64,000 bases of DNA from Streptomyces asoensis (GCF_013085465.1 NZ_CP049838.1:6944001-7008000); one strand, 5' to 3'. Positions 51,978 through 61,772 are shown, counted from the first letter of the stretch. Numbers and translations are program-made. Notes: generated by a model not told the origin, from the letters alone.

Positions 51978-54900
51978 CTAACGCTCCTGGTTGTAGGTGC
52001 TGTCAGGACCGAGGCCCTGGCCGTTCGTTTCACTGCTGCCTGCGTTGCGTCCGCGCTGGACGCCCCGACGCAGGTTGCTCAACCTGCCTCGGACGTCCTC
52101 CGGGGCGCGGGAGACCTGAGGGCCTCCCTGGGGGGTGGTCTCGGCGGCGCCCTCGATCAGATTGGCCTTGGGCACCCGCCGCGGCAGGCCGGAGGAGGTG
52201 ACCCCACCCGCCTTGGGCTTCTTCAGAGCGGAGGCCTGCTGCCAGCGCTCGTCGTTGGCCGAGCGCCAGGAGTCGCCGCCGCCGTTGCTCTCCGCGGGGG
52301 AGGCCGCCGGCTCCTGCTTCGCGGGCCGGGCGCCGTTCGCACCGCTTGCGGCGGAGCCGCGGCGGGGGAGACCGGCGTCGGTCAGCGCGTGGGAGGCGGA
52401 GGAGGTCGGTCCCGGACGGTCGAAGCCTACGCGGTTCTGCTCACCCGCGTCAGCGGCCTGCGCGGATTCCGCTTCCGGAGCGTACTGGTCCTGGTAGCCG
52501 TTCTGGTAACCGTTGGTGTGGCCGTTCTGCTGGGGCCAGTCGTCCTGGTAGGACTGCTGCTCCTGGTACGGCTGGAAGCCCTCGGACGCGGCGGCGGGGG
52601 CCGCCGTCCGCTCCTCCCGGCCGGGCTCCGCATACGCGGGGTCCGGGTAACCGCCGTTCGACGCGAATCCGTCGTTCTGCGGAAGGCCGCCGTTGCCGGA
52701 GAACGACTCGCCCTGCGGCATGCCACCGTTCGGCGCGAAGTACTGGTCGTCGTACGCCGGGCGCTGCTGCTCCTCGTACGACGTCTGCTGGTCGAACGCG
52801 GCGGGCTGCTCGGCGTACCCGGTCGCACTGTTGTCGTAGCCGGCCCCGGCACCCTGCTGGGCGGGGTCGTAGCCGTTCTGCCCGGCGTCGTACGACTGCT
52901 GCTGACGGGGTGCGTCGAAGCCCTCGGCGGACTGCTGCCCGGTCGGCTGACCCGGCTGGCCCGACTGGGTCTCCAGGGCCGCACGGCGTTCCTCGCGCAT
53001 CAGCGAGCGGCCCACCGGGTCCAGGTCACGGATGTCGTCGGGGACCTCGTACTGGCTGTCGTCGAAGCCGAGCTCCGCGGCGGTGCGCATCGGCAGACCG
53101 TTGTTGAAGTCCTCGCCGCCACCGCCGTAGTTCTGCTCCGGGATGATCTGCGAGACGGTGAACTCGTCGCGCGGCTGCTGCTGTTCGCCGCCACCACCGT
53201 GGGTGATGGCGTCCGGCAGCATGACCAGCGAGGTGGTGCCGGCCTGCTCGCCCGAGGGGCGCAGCTGGACGCGGATACCGTGCCGGTCGGACAGCCGGCC
53301 GACCACGAACAGGCCCATGCGCTGCGAGATCGCGGCGTCCACCGTCGGCGGGTTGGCCAGCTTGTGGTTGATGTCCGCGAAGTCCTCGGCGGTGAGGCCG
53401 ATGCCCTTGTCGTGGATCTCGATCATCACGCGGCCGTCGGGAAGACGGGTCGCGGTGACCCGGACCTTGGTCTGCGGGGAGGAGAACGTCGTCGCGTTCT
53501 CCAGAAGCTCGGCGAGCAGGTGCACGAGGTCGGTCACGGCGCGGCCGTGGATCTCGGCCTCCGGGACGCCCGACAGCTCGATGCGCTCGTACTGCTCCAC
53601 CTCGGAGGAGGCGGCGCGCAGCACGTCGACCAGCGGGACCGGCTGGTCCCAGCGGCGGCCGGGCTCCTCGCCGGCGAGGACCAGGAGGTTCTCGCCGTTG
53701 CGGCGCATACGGGTGGCGAGGTGGTCCAGGCGGAAGAGGTTCTCCAGCTGGTCCGGGTCGGCCTCGTTGTTCTCCAGCTCGGTGATCAGGGTCAGCTGGC
53801 CCTCGATCAGGGACTGGTTGCGGCGCGAGAGGTTGGTGAAGATCGCGTTGATGTTGCCCCGGAGCAGAGCCTGCTCGGCGGCCAGTCGGACGGCCTCGCG
53901 GTGGACCTGGTCGAAGGCGCGGGCGACTTCGCCGATCTCGTCCCTGGTGTTGATGGGGATCGGCTGGACGCGGGTGTCCACCCGGCCCGGGTCGGTGCGT
54001 GAGAGCTGGTCGACCAGCATCGGCAGCCGCTGCTCGGCGATGCCGAAGGCGGCGTTGCGCAGCTGGCGCATGGCCTGGCTCATCTGGCGGGCCATGAGAC
54101 TGGCGACGATGAACGCGGCGAGCAGGGCGATGATGACGATGGCGCCGTTGATGATGGCGTCGCGCTGCGCGTCGGAGGCGATCTCACCGGCGTCGGTGAC
54201 CGCCCGGTCGATGAGTTCGCTCTCGACCTGGCTGTAGCCCTCGAACTTCAGCGTCGCGGCCGTCATCCAGGCCTTGGCGGTGACGCCCTGCTCGGCGAGC
54301 TTCGACGGAGACTGACCGCTGGCGATCGCCTGGATCATCTTGTCCATGGTCGGCGGCGCGGTGAAGTCCTCACCCGCGGCGTCGGCCTTGGCCTTCGCGT
54401 CGGCGGCCTGCTGCGCGCCCTCCTCGGTCTTCTCCTTCATGACCTCGGTGAGCCGCGCGGCGTCCTCGGTGGTGCCACCGGAGACGTACTCCTGCTGGGC
54501 GATGCCCTCGAGATAGGCGTACGAGGTGAAGGCGGTGAGCTGCTGGCGGAAGACCGTCTCGTCGGGGCTGGGCCGGACCAGCAGGTGCATGCCGATCGAG
54601 CGCTGGAGCGACTCGGCGCCCTTGGCCAGGGCGACCGCGTAGACGGTGCGGCCGTAGGCGGTGATGTTGCCGGTGCCGAGGCCGAGTTCGTTGGAGAACT
54701 CCATCAGCAGGTGCTCGACCGCGACGTAGCCCTCTTCGGTCTTCACCGGGTCCAGGGCCTTGGTGTAGGCGGCGGCGCGAATCTTCGTCAGAGTCGGCTC
54801 GGCCTCCTCCACCAGCTTCAGACGGCGCTTGAGGCCTTCCTTGTCCGGCATCCCGACGACCTCGTCGTGGAAGGCGGTGGCCTTCGCGTCGGTGGTGGCG

Positions 54901-55286
54901 CGGGCCGCCTTGACGTCGGAGTCGTCCTTCTTGGACTGGAGCAGCGGCTGGGCGCTGATGTCCCGCTCGTTGAGCAGGGCCTCGGCGTACTCGCCGGCGG
55001 CGGCCACGATCTTCGCCGTCTTCTCGGCGTCGCGGGCCTCCTGCCAGGTGTCGATCGAGTTCTTCACCTGGAAGCCGCCCATGACCAGGCCGACCACCAC
55101 GGGTATGAGCAGGATCGCGTTCAGCCGGGTGGGCACCCGCCAGTTCCGCGGGGAGAGGCGGCCGCCGCTCTTCGCGGGTGCGGACGCCGGCTCCGAACCG
55201 GGCACAGGGGCGGGCGCCGCTCCGCGCGGCGGCGGGGTGAAGTTGCCCCGGGCCGCCGGCTCGGGACTTTGCTTGCTTCGCCTCAC
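51978..55286 (-). CDS. cvnA2: Conservon sensor protein CvnA2 (histidine kinase-like)
   Basis: The 1102-residue protein starts from GTG 55286. A cytoplasmic Pro-rich start is followed by a first membrane helix (LNAILLIPVVVGLVMGGFQV), an extracellular nitrate/nitrite-sensor-like (NIT) domain of about 300 residues, and a second helix (DAIINGAIVIIALLAAFIVA). HAMP, a helical region with FRLDHLATRMRRNGENLLVL, and an HATPase_c domain follow: ELLENATTFS (N box), HDKGIGLTAEDF (G1) and MGLFVVGRLSDRHG (G2). The C-terminal 400 residues are Gln/Pro/Gly/Tyr-rich and disordered. It senses an unknown signal at the membrane and couples to CvnB, C and D. The start lacks a strong ribosome-binding site. Confidence 0.93.
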   Translation of the reverse strand: MRRSKQSPEPAARGNFTPPPRGAAPAPVPGSEPASAPAKSGGRLSPRNWRVPTRLNAILLIPVVVGLVMGGFQVKNSIDTWQEARDAEKTAKIVAAAGEYAEALLNERDISAQPLLQSKKDDSDVKAARATTDAKATAFHDEVVGMPDKEGLKRRLKLVEEAEPTLTKIRAAAYTKALDPVKTEEGYVAVEHLLMEFSNELGLGTGNITAYGRTVYAVALAKGAESLQRSIGMHLLVRPSPDETVFRQQLTAFTSYAYLEGIAQQEYVSGGTTEDAARLTEVMKEKTEEGAQQAADAKAKADAAGEDFTAPPTMDKMIQAIASGQSPSKLAEQGVTAKAWMTAATLKFEGYSQVESELIDRAVTDAGEIASDAQRDAIINGAIVIIALLAAFIVASLMARQMSQAMRQLRNAAFGIAEQRLPMLVDQLSRTDPGRVDTRVQPIPINTRDEIGEVARAFDQVHREAVRLAAEQALLRGNINAIFTNLSRRNQSLIEGQLTLITELENNEADPDQLENLFRLDHLATRMRRNGENLLVLAGEEPGRRWDQPVPLVDVLRAASSEVEQYERIELSGVPEAEIHGRAVTDLVHLLAELLENATTFSSPQTKVRVTATRLPDGRVMIEIHDKGIGLTAEDFADINHKLANPPTVDAAISQRMGLFVVGRLSDRHGIRVQLRPSGEQAGTTSLVMLPDAITHGGGGEQQQPRDEFTVSQIIPEQNYGGGGEDFNNGLPMRTAAELGFDDSQYEVPDDIRDLDPVGRSLMREERRAALETQSGQPGQPTGQQSAEGFDAPRQQQSYDAGQNGYDPAQQGAGAGYDNSATGYAEQPAAFDQQTSYEEQQRPAYDDQYFAPNGGMPQGESFSGNGGLPQNDGFASNGGYPDPAYAEPGREERTAAPAAASEGFQPYQEQQSYQDDWPQQNGHTNGYQNGYQDQYAPEAESAQAADAGEQNRVGFDRPGPTSSASHALTDAGLPRRGSAASGANGARPAKQEPAASPAESNGGGDSWRSANDERWQQASALKKPKAGGVTSSGLPRRVPKANLIEGAAETTPQGGPQVSRAPEDVRGRLSNLRRGVQRGRNAGSSETNGQGLGPDSTYNQER

Positions 55287-55662
55287 TCGACCAACAACCT
55301 CTCGGCGGTCGGCACCTTCGTCGTGCCGCAGTGTCTCAGAGCCCGGTCAGCCATCGACCATGAGTACGTCATTGACTATTGGGCAGTTCAGGCATTCCAG
55401 CACGACGACCAGCGCTCTTCCAAACATGGGAAAGCGCTGGTTCGATGTGATGTAAGCCCCAGATAAAACGGTCAAAAAGAACGAGCCCCGCCAAAAGGCG
55501 GGGCTTTCGTACGCGCAGTGAGACCAAGCGACCGCGACGCGTGTCGGTTCCTGTGGATTCCACTGCCGAAACGTTATGAACACCGGAGCCGACCGTGTCA
55601 AAGGCCACAGTCGGCTCCAGAGCGTCTACGACAACCGCCGTACGGCACCGGGTGCTTGAAAG
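55287..55662. other. Intergenic region between the two conservons
   Basis: These 376 bases hold the terminator of the first conservon (55473-55505), facing the minus strand, and then the promoter region of cvnA2. I see no clear gene. The stretch from about 55430 to 55290 is less GC-rich than the flanking genes and should contain the cvnA2 promoter, but I cannot assign hexamers with confidence. Confidence 0.6.
55473..55505 (-). terminator. Terminator of the first conservon operon
   Basis: Read on the minus strand, AGCCCCGCC pairs with GGCGGGGCT around a TTTT loop (55484-55505) and is followed by TCGTTCTTTTT. This is a classical intrinsic terminator. It lies about 160 bases after the cvnD1 stop. 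Confidence 0.85.
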
Positions 55663-56238
55663 TTACCGCAGTCGCGCCATCAGCGCGTGCTCGACCAGCG
55701 TGATCAGGGCGCTCTTGGCGTCCGAGCGGTGCCGGGCGTCCGTCGTGATGATCGGGGTGTCCGGTCCGATCTGGAGCGCCTCGCGCACCTCTTCCGGCTG
55801 GTACGGCTGCGAGCCGTCGAAGCCGTTGAGGGCGACGACGAACGGCAGGCCGCTGTTCTCGAAGTAGTCGACCGCAGGGAAGCAGTCGGCGAGACGGCGG
55901 GTGTCCACCAGGACGATCGCGCCGATCGCGCCGCGCACCAGGTCGTCCCACATGAACCAGAACCGGTCCTGACCCGGCGTACCGAACAGGTAGAGGATCA
56001 GGTCCTGGTCGAGCGTGATACGGCCGAAGTCCATGGCCACCGTGGTGGTGGTCTTGTCCCCGGTGTGGGTGAGGTCGTCGATGCCCGCGCTCGCGGACGT
56101 CATCACGGCCTCCGTGCGCAGCGGGTTGATCTCGGAGACGGCGCCCACGAACGTGGTCTTGCCCACGCCGAAGCCGCCCGCCACCACGATCTTCGCGGAG
56201 GTGGTGGCCCGCCCCCCGTCAGAGCTTGCGAAGTCCAC
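55663..56238 (-). CDS. cvnD1: Conservon small GTPase CvnD1
   Basis: The product has 191 residues, with P-loop GGFGVGKTTFVGAVSEI, switch LFGTPGQDRFWFMW and ALNGFDG, all shared with CvnD2. GTG 56238 lies inside cvnC1 with a 20-base overlap, as in the second conservon. The N-terminus is a little shorter (DFASSDGGRATTSAKIVVAG). This is the last gene of the operon before the terminator. Confidence 0.94.
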   Translation of the reverse strand: MDFASSDGGRATTSAKIVVAGGFGVGKTTFVGAVSEINPLRTEAVMTSASAGIDDLTHTGDKTTTTVAMDFGRITLDQDLILYLFGTPGQDRFWFMWDDLVRGAIGAIVLVDTRRLADCFPAVDYFENSGLPFVVALNGFDGSQPYQPEEVREALQIGPDTPIITTDARHRSDAKSALITLVEHALMARLR

Positions 56239-56617
56239 TGAGCACCCTTTCGAGCAGCGTCACGTCCGGAGCGCCGCCGTTGTTCTCGTCGCCGCCCGGC
56301 TGGTGGATGGCCACCAGTCCGGCCTCGGCGAGGTCCGCGACCAGGATCCGCGCCACCCCCAGCGGCATGGCCAGGAGAGCCGAGACCTCCGCGACCGACT
56401 TCACCTCGCGGCACAGATGGCAGATGCGCTGGTGCTCCGGGAGCAGCCCCATGAGCGCTGCCGGGTCGGCCGTGGTGCTGATCAGTGCCTCGATGGCGAG
56501 CTGATAGCGCGGCCGCGTCCGACCGCCGGTCATCGCGTACGGACGCACCAGCGGCTGGTCGCCCTCATCCCCGTACGGCTCCGCGTACGGATCATGATGG
56601 GCGGTGGGCGGGGTCAT
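56219..56617 (-). CDS. cvnC1: Conservon protein CvnC1 (DUF742)
   Basis: The product has 132 residues from ATG 56617. It is a short DUF742 protein: QPLVRPYAMTGGRTRPRYQL, IEALISTTADPAALMGLLPE and MPLGVARILVADLAEAGLVA. It lacks the long Pro/Gln-rich extension of CvnC2. A 112-base gap separates it from cvnB1. Its end overlaps cvnD1 by 20 bases. Confidence 0.93.
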   Translation of the reverse strand: MTPPTAHHDPYAEPYGDEGDQPLVRPYAMTGGRTRPRYQLAIEALISTTADPAALMGLLPEHQRICHLCREVKSVAEVSALLAMPLGVARILVADLAEAGLVAIHQPGGDENNGGAPDVTLLERVLSGLRKL

Positions 56618-56729
56618 GGATCCTCCGGGCGGGACAGCATTCGCGGTCAGTCGTGCCGTCCGTCGAGGCCGGTGGGGGGATTGTGTCGGCCGGACGGTGA
56701 TTTCGTGAGGCGGGTAGTGCTGGGGCGGG

Positions 56730-57152
56730 TCAGTGGAGCAGACTGCCCTGGAGTTCGGCGCGCAGGTCGGGCGTGAGGACCGCGCCCGCGCGGTCGACGA
56801 GGAGAGTCATCTCGTAGCCGACGAGGCCGATGTCGCACTCGGGGTGTGCGAGAACGGCGAGCGACGAGCCGTCCGAGACGGACATGAGGAAGAGGAACCC
56901 TCGTTCCATCTCGACGACGGTCTGCGCGACGCTGCCGCCTTCGAAGATCCGGGAGGCGCCGGCCGTCAGCGAGGTCAGCCCCGACGCGACGGCCGCCAAC
57001 TGGTCGGCACGGTCGCGTGGGAAGCCCTCGGACATCGCGAGCAGGAGCCCGTCGGCGGACACGACAACGGTGTGGGACACCCCAGGGGTGTTGTCCACGA
57101 AGTTGGTGATCAACCAGTTCAGGTTCTGTGCCGCCTGGCTCATCTGACTCAA
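56730..57152 (-). CDS. cvnB1: Conservon roadblock/LC7 protein CvnB1
   Basis: About 140 residues. It reads MSQAAQNLNWLITNFVDNTP after the chosen start and carries the same roadblock core as CvnB2 (TAGASRIFEGGSVAQTVVEM). TTG 57152 is chosen because AGGAG is 6 bases upstream; ATG 57143 three codons later is the conventional choice but is about 15 bases from that site. The stop of cvnA1 is immediately adjacent, so the two genes are coupled. Confidence 0.93.
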   Translation of the reverse strand: MSQMSQAAQNLNWLITNFVDNTPGVSHTVVVSADGLLLAMSEGFPRDRADQLAAVASGLTSLTAGASRIFEGGSVAQTVVEMERGFLFLMSVSDGSSLAVLAHPECDIGLVGYEMTLLVDRAGAVLTPDLRAELQGSLLH

Positions 57153-60100
57153 CTAACGCTCCTGCTGGTGAGTGGGGCTCGGGAAACTGCCGGTCTGACC
57201 GTTGCCGGCCTGACGACCCTGCGCGATGCCCCGACGGAGATTGGTCAGTCGGCCGCGTACGTCGTCAGGCGCACGCGAGACCTGCGGACCGGGTTGGTGC
57301 TGTTGCTGCTGAGCCGTGCCCGGGACGAGGTTCGCCCTGGGCACCCGGCGCGGCAGGCCGGATGTGGTGACGCCGCCCGCGGCCGGCTGCCTGACCCGCT
57401 CGGCCTGCCGGACGAGTTCGTCGTTCGGCGAGGTGCGCCAGGAGGCATTGGCGGCGGCGGGACGCTGGGGGGCAGCCGGAGCCTGCGGCTCCTGGTGCTG
57501 CTGTTGCTGCGGAGCCTGGGCCGCACCGCCCGCCTGCTGACCGTGGAACCAGTTGGTCTCCAGCGTGTCGTAGAGCGGGGTACGGCCGTCACCGGGACCC
57601 GCCGGCGGCAGTGCCTCCGGCTCGGGACGCCCGACCGGACGCTGGGGGCCGGTCGGCTGCGCCGGGGTGCCGTAGCCACCCGACTGCGGAGCGGCGAACT
57701 GGCCGGTGGACGAGGGGTCCTGGCGGCCGGGCAGTGAGTGCTGACCGGTCGAGGAGCCGTCGTAGCCGGGTGCGGCGAACTGGCCGGTGGAGCCGTTGTC
57801 GTACGCCTGCGGAGCGAACTGGTTCGGAGCCGCCGGGGTGTTCTGGCCGCCCGGGGCACCGAAGACGTCGGACCGGGTGAAGCCGTTCTCGTCCTGCTGG
57901 CCGCTGGTACCGGGGCGCTGGAACTGACCCGTGTCCTGTCGGCCGTTCGTGCCCGGACGCTGGAACTGGCCGGCATCCTGCCGTCCGCCCGGACCCGTCT
58001 GGGGGTTGCCCACGGCCGGGAACTGGCTCGTGCTCTGGAGACCGTTCGCGACGGGACGGCCGAAGTCGGCGGGGCCCGCCGGGCTCTGGCGGTCGTCGCT
58101 GCGCGGGATCGCCGGTATCTCGGCGGTGGCGCCGGGACCCTGCCGGTCGTCGAAGCGCGGGATGCGCGACGTCTGAGCGACGTCCGGCTCCTCGTGACCG
58201 CGCGGGGCGTCCAGCGGGCTGCGCGGGACCGGAGGCTGGGCGTTCTCGTCGCCCCAGCTGGTCACCCGCGGCTGCGGGTTGCCGCCCGGCAGCTCGGCGC
58301 GCGGACCACCGCGCGGCGGCAGCTGCGGCTGACGGCCGCGGCCGCCCTGATCGGCCTTGTTGCCCCGCTGCGGCGTCTGACGTCCGCCGAACATGTCCAC
58401 ACCCTGGGAGGCCGTACCGGCCGCCTGGAGACCCTGCGGCGCGCCCGGCGCCTGGCCGCCGAAGCCGGAACCCGCACCGGCCGGAGCCGGTCGGCCCTGC
58501 TGGGGGGAGGCCGGAGGCTGCTGCGGTCCGCGCGGCGGCTGACCACCGGGACGGCCACCGCCGTCACGGCCGGGCAGCGCGGCCCGGGGGCCCTGACCGG
58601 CGGCGAGCCGGCCACCGGCGCCGGGACCGGAGCCGAGGGCACCGCCCTGCGAACCGTTCTGCGAGCCGTTCTGGCGACGCGCGGCGGCGACGCCCGCGGC
58701 GGCCTGCGCGGCGGCGGGACCGCCCGCGACGCTGCTCTGGCCGGGCTTGGGCTGAGGCTTCTTGCCGCCCTGGGCGACGTCCACCGGCAGCATGACCAGC
58801 GCGGTCGTGCCACCGGAGTCGGAGGGACGCAGCTGGATGCGGATGCCGTGCCGCTGCGACAGACGACCGACCACGAACAGACCCATGCGTCGGGAGACCG
58901 ACACGTCCACGGTGGGCGGCGAGGCGAGCCGCTCGTTGATCGCGGCGAGGTCCTCGGGGGAGAGGCCGATACCGGTGTCGTGGATCTCGATCAGGACGCG
59001 GCCGTCGGGCAGCGCGTGACCGGTGACCTTGACCTTGGTCTGCGGGGAGGAGAACGAGGTGGCGTTCTCGAGCAGCTCGGCGAGGAGGTGCACGAGGTCG
59101 TTGACGACCCGGCCGGCCACTTCGGTGGTCGGCACGGAGGCCAGTTCGATGCGCTCGTACTGCTCCACCTCGGACGCGGCGGCACGCAGCACGTCGACCA
59201 GCGGGACCGGACGGGTCCAGCGACGGCCGGGCTCCTCACCCGCGAGGACGAGGAGGTTCTCACCGTTACGGCGCATGCGGGTCGCGAGGTGGTCGAGCTT
59301 GAAGAGCGAGGACAGCTGGTCCGGGTCGGCCTCGCGGGACTCCAGTTCGGAGATCAGCGACAGCTGGCGCTGGATCAGACCCTGGGAGCGGCGCGAGAGG
59401 TTGGTGAACATCGCGTTGACGTTGCCCCGCAGCAGGGCCTGCTCGGCGGCGAGGCGGACCGCCTCGCGGTGCACGTCGTCGAAGGCCGCGGCCACCTGGC
59501 CGATCTCGTCCCGGGAGTGCACACCGACCGACTCCACGGACGTGTCGACGTCCTGCGGGTCGGACTCGGACAGCTGCTTGACCAGCTCGGGCAGCCGGTC
59601 CTGGGCGACCTTGGTGGCGGTCTCCTGGAGGCGGCGCAGCGAACGGATCATGGACCGGGCGACGACGAACGCGCCGACCAGCGAGACACCGAGCACGAGC
59701 AGGATGAGCGCACCGGAGATGATCGCCTCGCGCTCCGACTCGGCGCGCAGCTCACGCGCCTTCTGCTCCATGTCCTCGAGCAGCGTGAGCTCGATGTTGT
59801 TCATCTGCTTGATCTTGGTGGAGCTGGCGTCGATCCAGTCCTGGTACGACTGCTTGTCCAGCGACTCCAGGCCGTTGGGCGAGCTGAGCGCCCGGTTGGC
59901 GTAGGTGTCGGCGTCCTCGATGACCGGGTTGCCCAGCTCGACCGGCTTCAGCAGCTCCTCCGCGTCGCCGTTGCCGTAGATGCTGCGGAAACTCGCGAGC
60001 TCGGACTCCTGGTTCTCGAGCGCGGCCTCGGCGTACTGCCGGTCGTTCTCGGAGAGGTCGCCGTAGACGGTGTTGCTCACCGGCAGCGCCGCCGCGAGCA

Positions 60101-60920
60101 CGGCGCGCTGGACTGAGGCGTACTCCTTGGCGGAGGAGAAGGCGGCCAGCGCACGCGTGCGCTGGATCATCTCCGGGTTGCTCGTGGCCTGCGCCATGTC
60201 CTGCGAGAGGTCGAGCAGGCTGGTGATGAGGCGGTGGTAGGCCTCCACCGTCTGGGTGGAGTTGTCCTTCTCCGCGTAGGCCGTCGTACGGACCTTGGCG
60301 AGGTTGCCCAGGTCGCTCAGCAGGCCGACGAGGCTGTCCCGGACGCCCTGGAGGTTGCCGTCCGCGGTGGCGCCGTCGATCTCCTCCGACGAGTCCTGGA
60401 AGGCGCTCAGCGCGCGGTCCGTCTTCTCGCGGAAACCCTTGATACCGGGGTCGGTCGCCTTGCCGTTGTGTGCCAGCGGGCCGGCCGAGCGGTCGCGCTC
60501 GTCCTGGAGCGCGACGGCCAGGTCGGTGGCCTGCTTCGTCATGTCCGTCAGCAGCTTCATGTTGTCGAGCTGCTGGATGTCGTCCATCGACTGGTTGATG
60601 CGCAGCGCGCCCAGCGAGGTGGCCGCGACCACGGGCAGGGTCAGCAGCGCCACCAGACGCGTGGAGATGCGCCAGTTGCGCAGCGCCACCCGGGGGCCGG
60701 GGCCGCTGGGGCCGGTCGGTGGCTTCGTCGGAGCCGGGGGAGGAGAACTCGGTGACGCGGACGCACCGGGACGCCCGGAGCGCTCACCGCCGTCGCCGGA
60801 CGGATTGGGGCCCGGGTTCTGGGCGTGCTGGGGCGAGGAGCCGACTGCCATCGGGCCAGTCCCGCCGTGCGGCTCCGGCTCGGCCGAAGCGCTGCCATCC
60901 CTCTTGAAACGTCCCTGCAC
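57153..60920 (-). CDS. cvnA1: Conservon sensor protein CvnA1 (histidine kinase-like)
   Basis: The product has about 1255 residues from GTG 60920 (QGRFKRDGSASAEPEPHGGT). The architecture matches CvnA2: Pro/Gly-rich start, first helix (LVALLTLPVVAATSLGALRI), NIT-type periplasmic domain, second helix (AIISGALILLVLGVSLVGAF), HAMP, FKLDHLATRMRRNGENLLVL and an HATPase_c domain with ELLENATSFS, HDTGIGLSPEDL and MGLFVVGRLSQRHG. The last 480 residues are Gly/Pro/Gln-rich and disordered. In S. coelicolor the matching gene (SCO5544, from memory) affects aerial growth and antibiotic production. An extension to 61055 is possible but has no supporting ribosome-binding site. Confidence 0.93.
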   Translation of the reverse strand: MQGRFKRDGSASAEPEPHGGTGPMAVGSSPQHAQNPGPNPSGDGGERSGRPGASASPSSPPPAPTKPPTGPSGPGPRVALRNWRISTRLVALLTLPVVAATSLGALRINQSMDDIQQLDNMKLLTDMTKQATDLAVALQDERDRSAGPLAHNGKATDPGIKGFREKTDRALSAFQDSSEEIDGATADGNLQGVRDSLVGLLSDLGNLAKVRTTAYAEKDNSTQTVEAYHRLITSLLDLSQDMAQATSNPEMIQRTRALAAFSSAKEYASVQRAVLAAALPVSNTVYGDLSENDRQYAEAALENQESELASFRSIYGNGDAEELLKPVELGNPVIEDADTYANRALSSPNGLESLDKQSYQDWIDASSTKIKQMNNIELTLLEDMEQKARELRAESEREAIISGALILLVLGVSLVGAFVVARSMIRSLRRLQETATKVAQDRLPELVKQLSESDPQDVDTSVESVGVHSRDEIGQVAAAFDDVHREAVRLAAEQALLRGNVNAMFTNLSRRSQGLIQRQLSLISELESREADPDQLSSLFKLDHLATRMRRNGENLLVLAGEEPGRRWTRPVPLVDVLRAAASEVEQYERIELASVPTTEVAGRVVNDLVHLLAELLENATSFSSPQTKVKVTGHALPDGRVLIEIHDTGIGLSPEDLAAINERLASPPTVDVSVSRRMGLFVVGRLSQRHGIRIQLRPSDSGGTTALVMLPVDVAQGGKKPQPKPGQSSVAGGPAAAQAAAGVAAARRQNGSQNGSQGGALGSGPGAGGRLAAGQGPRAALPGRDGGGRPGGQPPRGPQQPPASPQQGRPAPAGAGSGFGGQAPGAPQGLQAAGTASQGVDMFGGRQTPQRGNKADQGGRGRQPQLPPRGGPRAELPGGNPQPRVTSWGDENAQPPVPRSPLDAPRGHEEPDVAQTSRIPRFDDRQGPGATAEIPAIPRSDDRQSPAGPADFGRPVANGLQSTSQFPAVGNPQTGPGGRQDAGQFQRPGTNGRQDTGQFQRPGTSGQQDENGFTRSDVFGAPGGQNTPAAPNQFAPQAYDNGSTGQFAAPGYDGSSTGQHSLPGRQDPSSTGQFAAPQSGGYGTPAQPTGPQRPVGRPEPEALPPAGPGDGRTPLYDTLETNWFHGQQAGGAAQAPQQQQHQEPQAPAAPQRPAAANASWRTSPNDELVRQAERVRQPAAGGVTTSGLPRRVPRANLVPGTAQQQQHQPGPQVSRAPDDVRGRLTNLRRGIAQGRQAGNGQTGSFPSPTHQQER

Positions 60921-61536
60921 TAGCGTCGCAACCTCTGGACCAGGCGCCCCTCCGCGTGAACGGAAGGACGGTGTCGGCGTGTTGAGGGGCGTCCTGAATA
61001 CGCCCCCCAATTGGTCGTGAGTAACCGGCGCTGGCTCCCCCTGTCTCGCCGCCACCGGGCGCGCTGAGCGCCCTCTGTGCGCCGGCTCGATCCCGCGGCG
61101 GTCCGAGGAATTCCAGCACAGTGCAGGATCTCCAACAAGGCCCGTTGGCCAGGCTGTGACATCCGTGACACGACGTGAGGGTCAAGTTACGGGATGTAGA
61201 AACCGATCCCATATAAGGCGGACATAAGGGGGTGAAGGGGTGGCGGTCGACCCGTGTCCCAGTCGCCATGATCAGGAGCGGAATGAGCGCTTCAGGTGGC
61301 CTATGTCCGTTTCGTAATGGTCATCCGACAGTCGGAAATGACCGCTTTGCCCAGTGATTCGTGAGCAAACTCACACGCTGATCATGCGACCTTCACGTCT
61401 TCACCGGGAATCGCGTGTTTAGCCTGACGCTTTACAGGGATGGCACATCCGACAAACCGCGTCTGTGCGGAGGCCCTTGAGGGTTTCCCGGACGCCCGAA
61501 ACGACAGGGTCACGTACAACAGTGAAGACGACGACG
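60921..61536. other. Intergenic region upstream of cvnA1 and of the 57-residue gene
   Basis: No gene is supported in these 616 bases. The region is less GC-rich than its neighbours. Visible elements are the inverted repeat GTGAG-CAAA-CTCAC (61360-61373), direct repeats GTGACATCC and GTGACACG near 61156-61172, and ATAAGG repeats near 61213-61232. A weak minus-strand promoter for cvnA1 may use TTGACC (61180-61185) with TGTCAC (61156-61161) 18 bases away. The region must hold the promoters of the conservon and of the small gene. Confidence 0.5.
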
Positions 61537-61710
61537 ATGTTCCACAAGATCGCCAACCCTCGGCGTACGACCCTGGCGCACCTCACGGACGCCGACGAAC
61601 TCCAGCTCCCGGAGCAGCAGGAGCACTCCGTCGAACTTCCCGCCCAGACTGCGAACCCCAAGCGCACCATCCTCATGGAGGTGCCGGTGGCAGCCTCCGT
61701 CGCGGAGTAG
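61537..61710 (+). CDS. Small protein of 57 residues with internal ANP(R/K)RT repeat
   Basis: The frame reads MFHKIANPRRTTLAHLTDAD, then ELQLPEQQEHSVELPAQT, then ANPKRTILMEVPVAASVAE. The start-proximal IANPRRTTL and the later TANPKRTIL are two versions of one motif about 35 residues apart. The family is unknown to me, and no membrane segment or signal peptide is seen. ATG 61537 has GAAGACG upstream; GTG 61522 is five codons earlier. A strong terminator follows at 61773. A RiPP-precursor role is not supported, as no modifying gene is nearby. Confidence 0.65.
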   Translation: MFHKIANPRRTTLAHLTDADELQLPEQQEHSVELPAQTANPKRTILMEVPVAASVAE

Positions 61711-61772
61711 ATCTTCACGCGGAGATACGGGCACCGGCCGCCGAATGCTCAAGGCGGCCACCCACGGATGTC

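Noticed and set aside
61537..61710. RiPP precursor peptide
   Set aside because: No cyclase, protease or other RiPP-modifying gene lies nearby, and the repeated ANPxRT motif has no known leader pattern.
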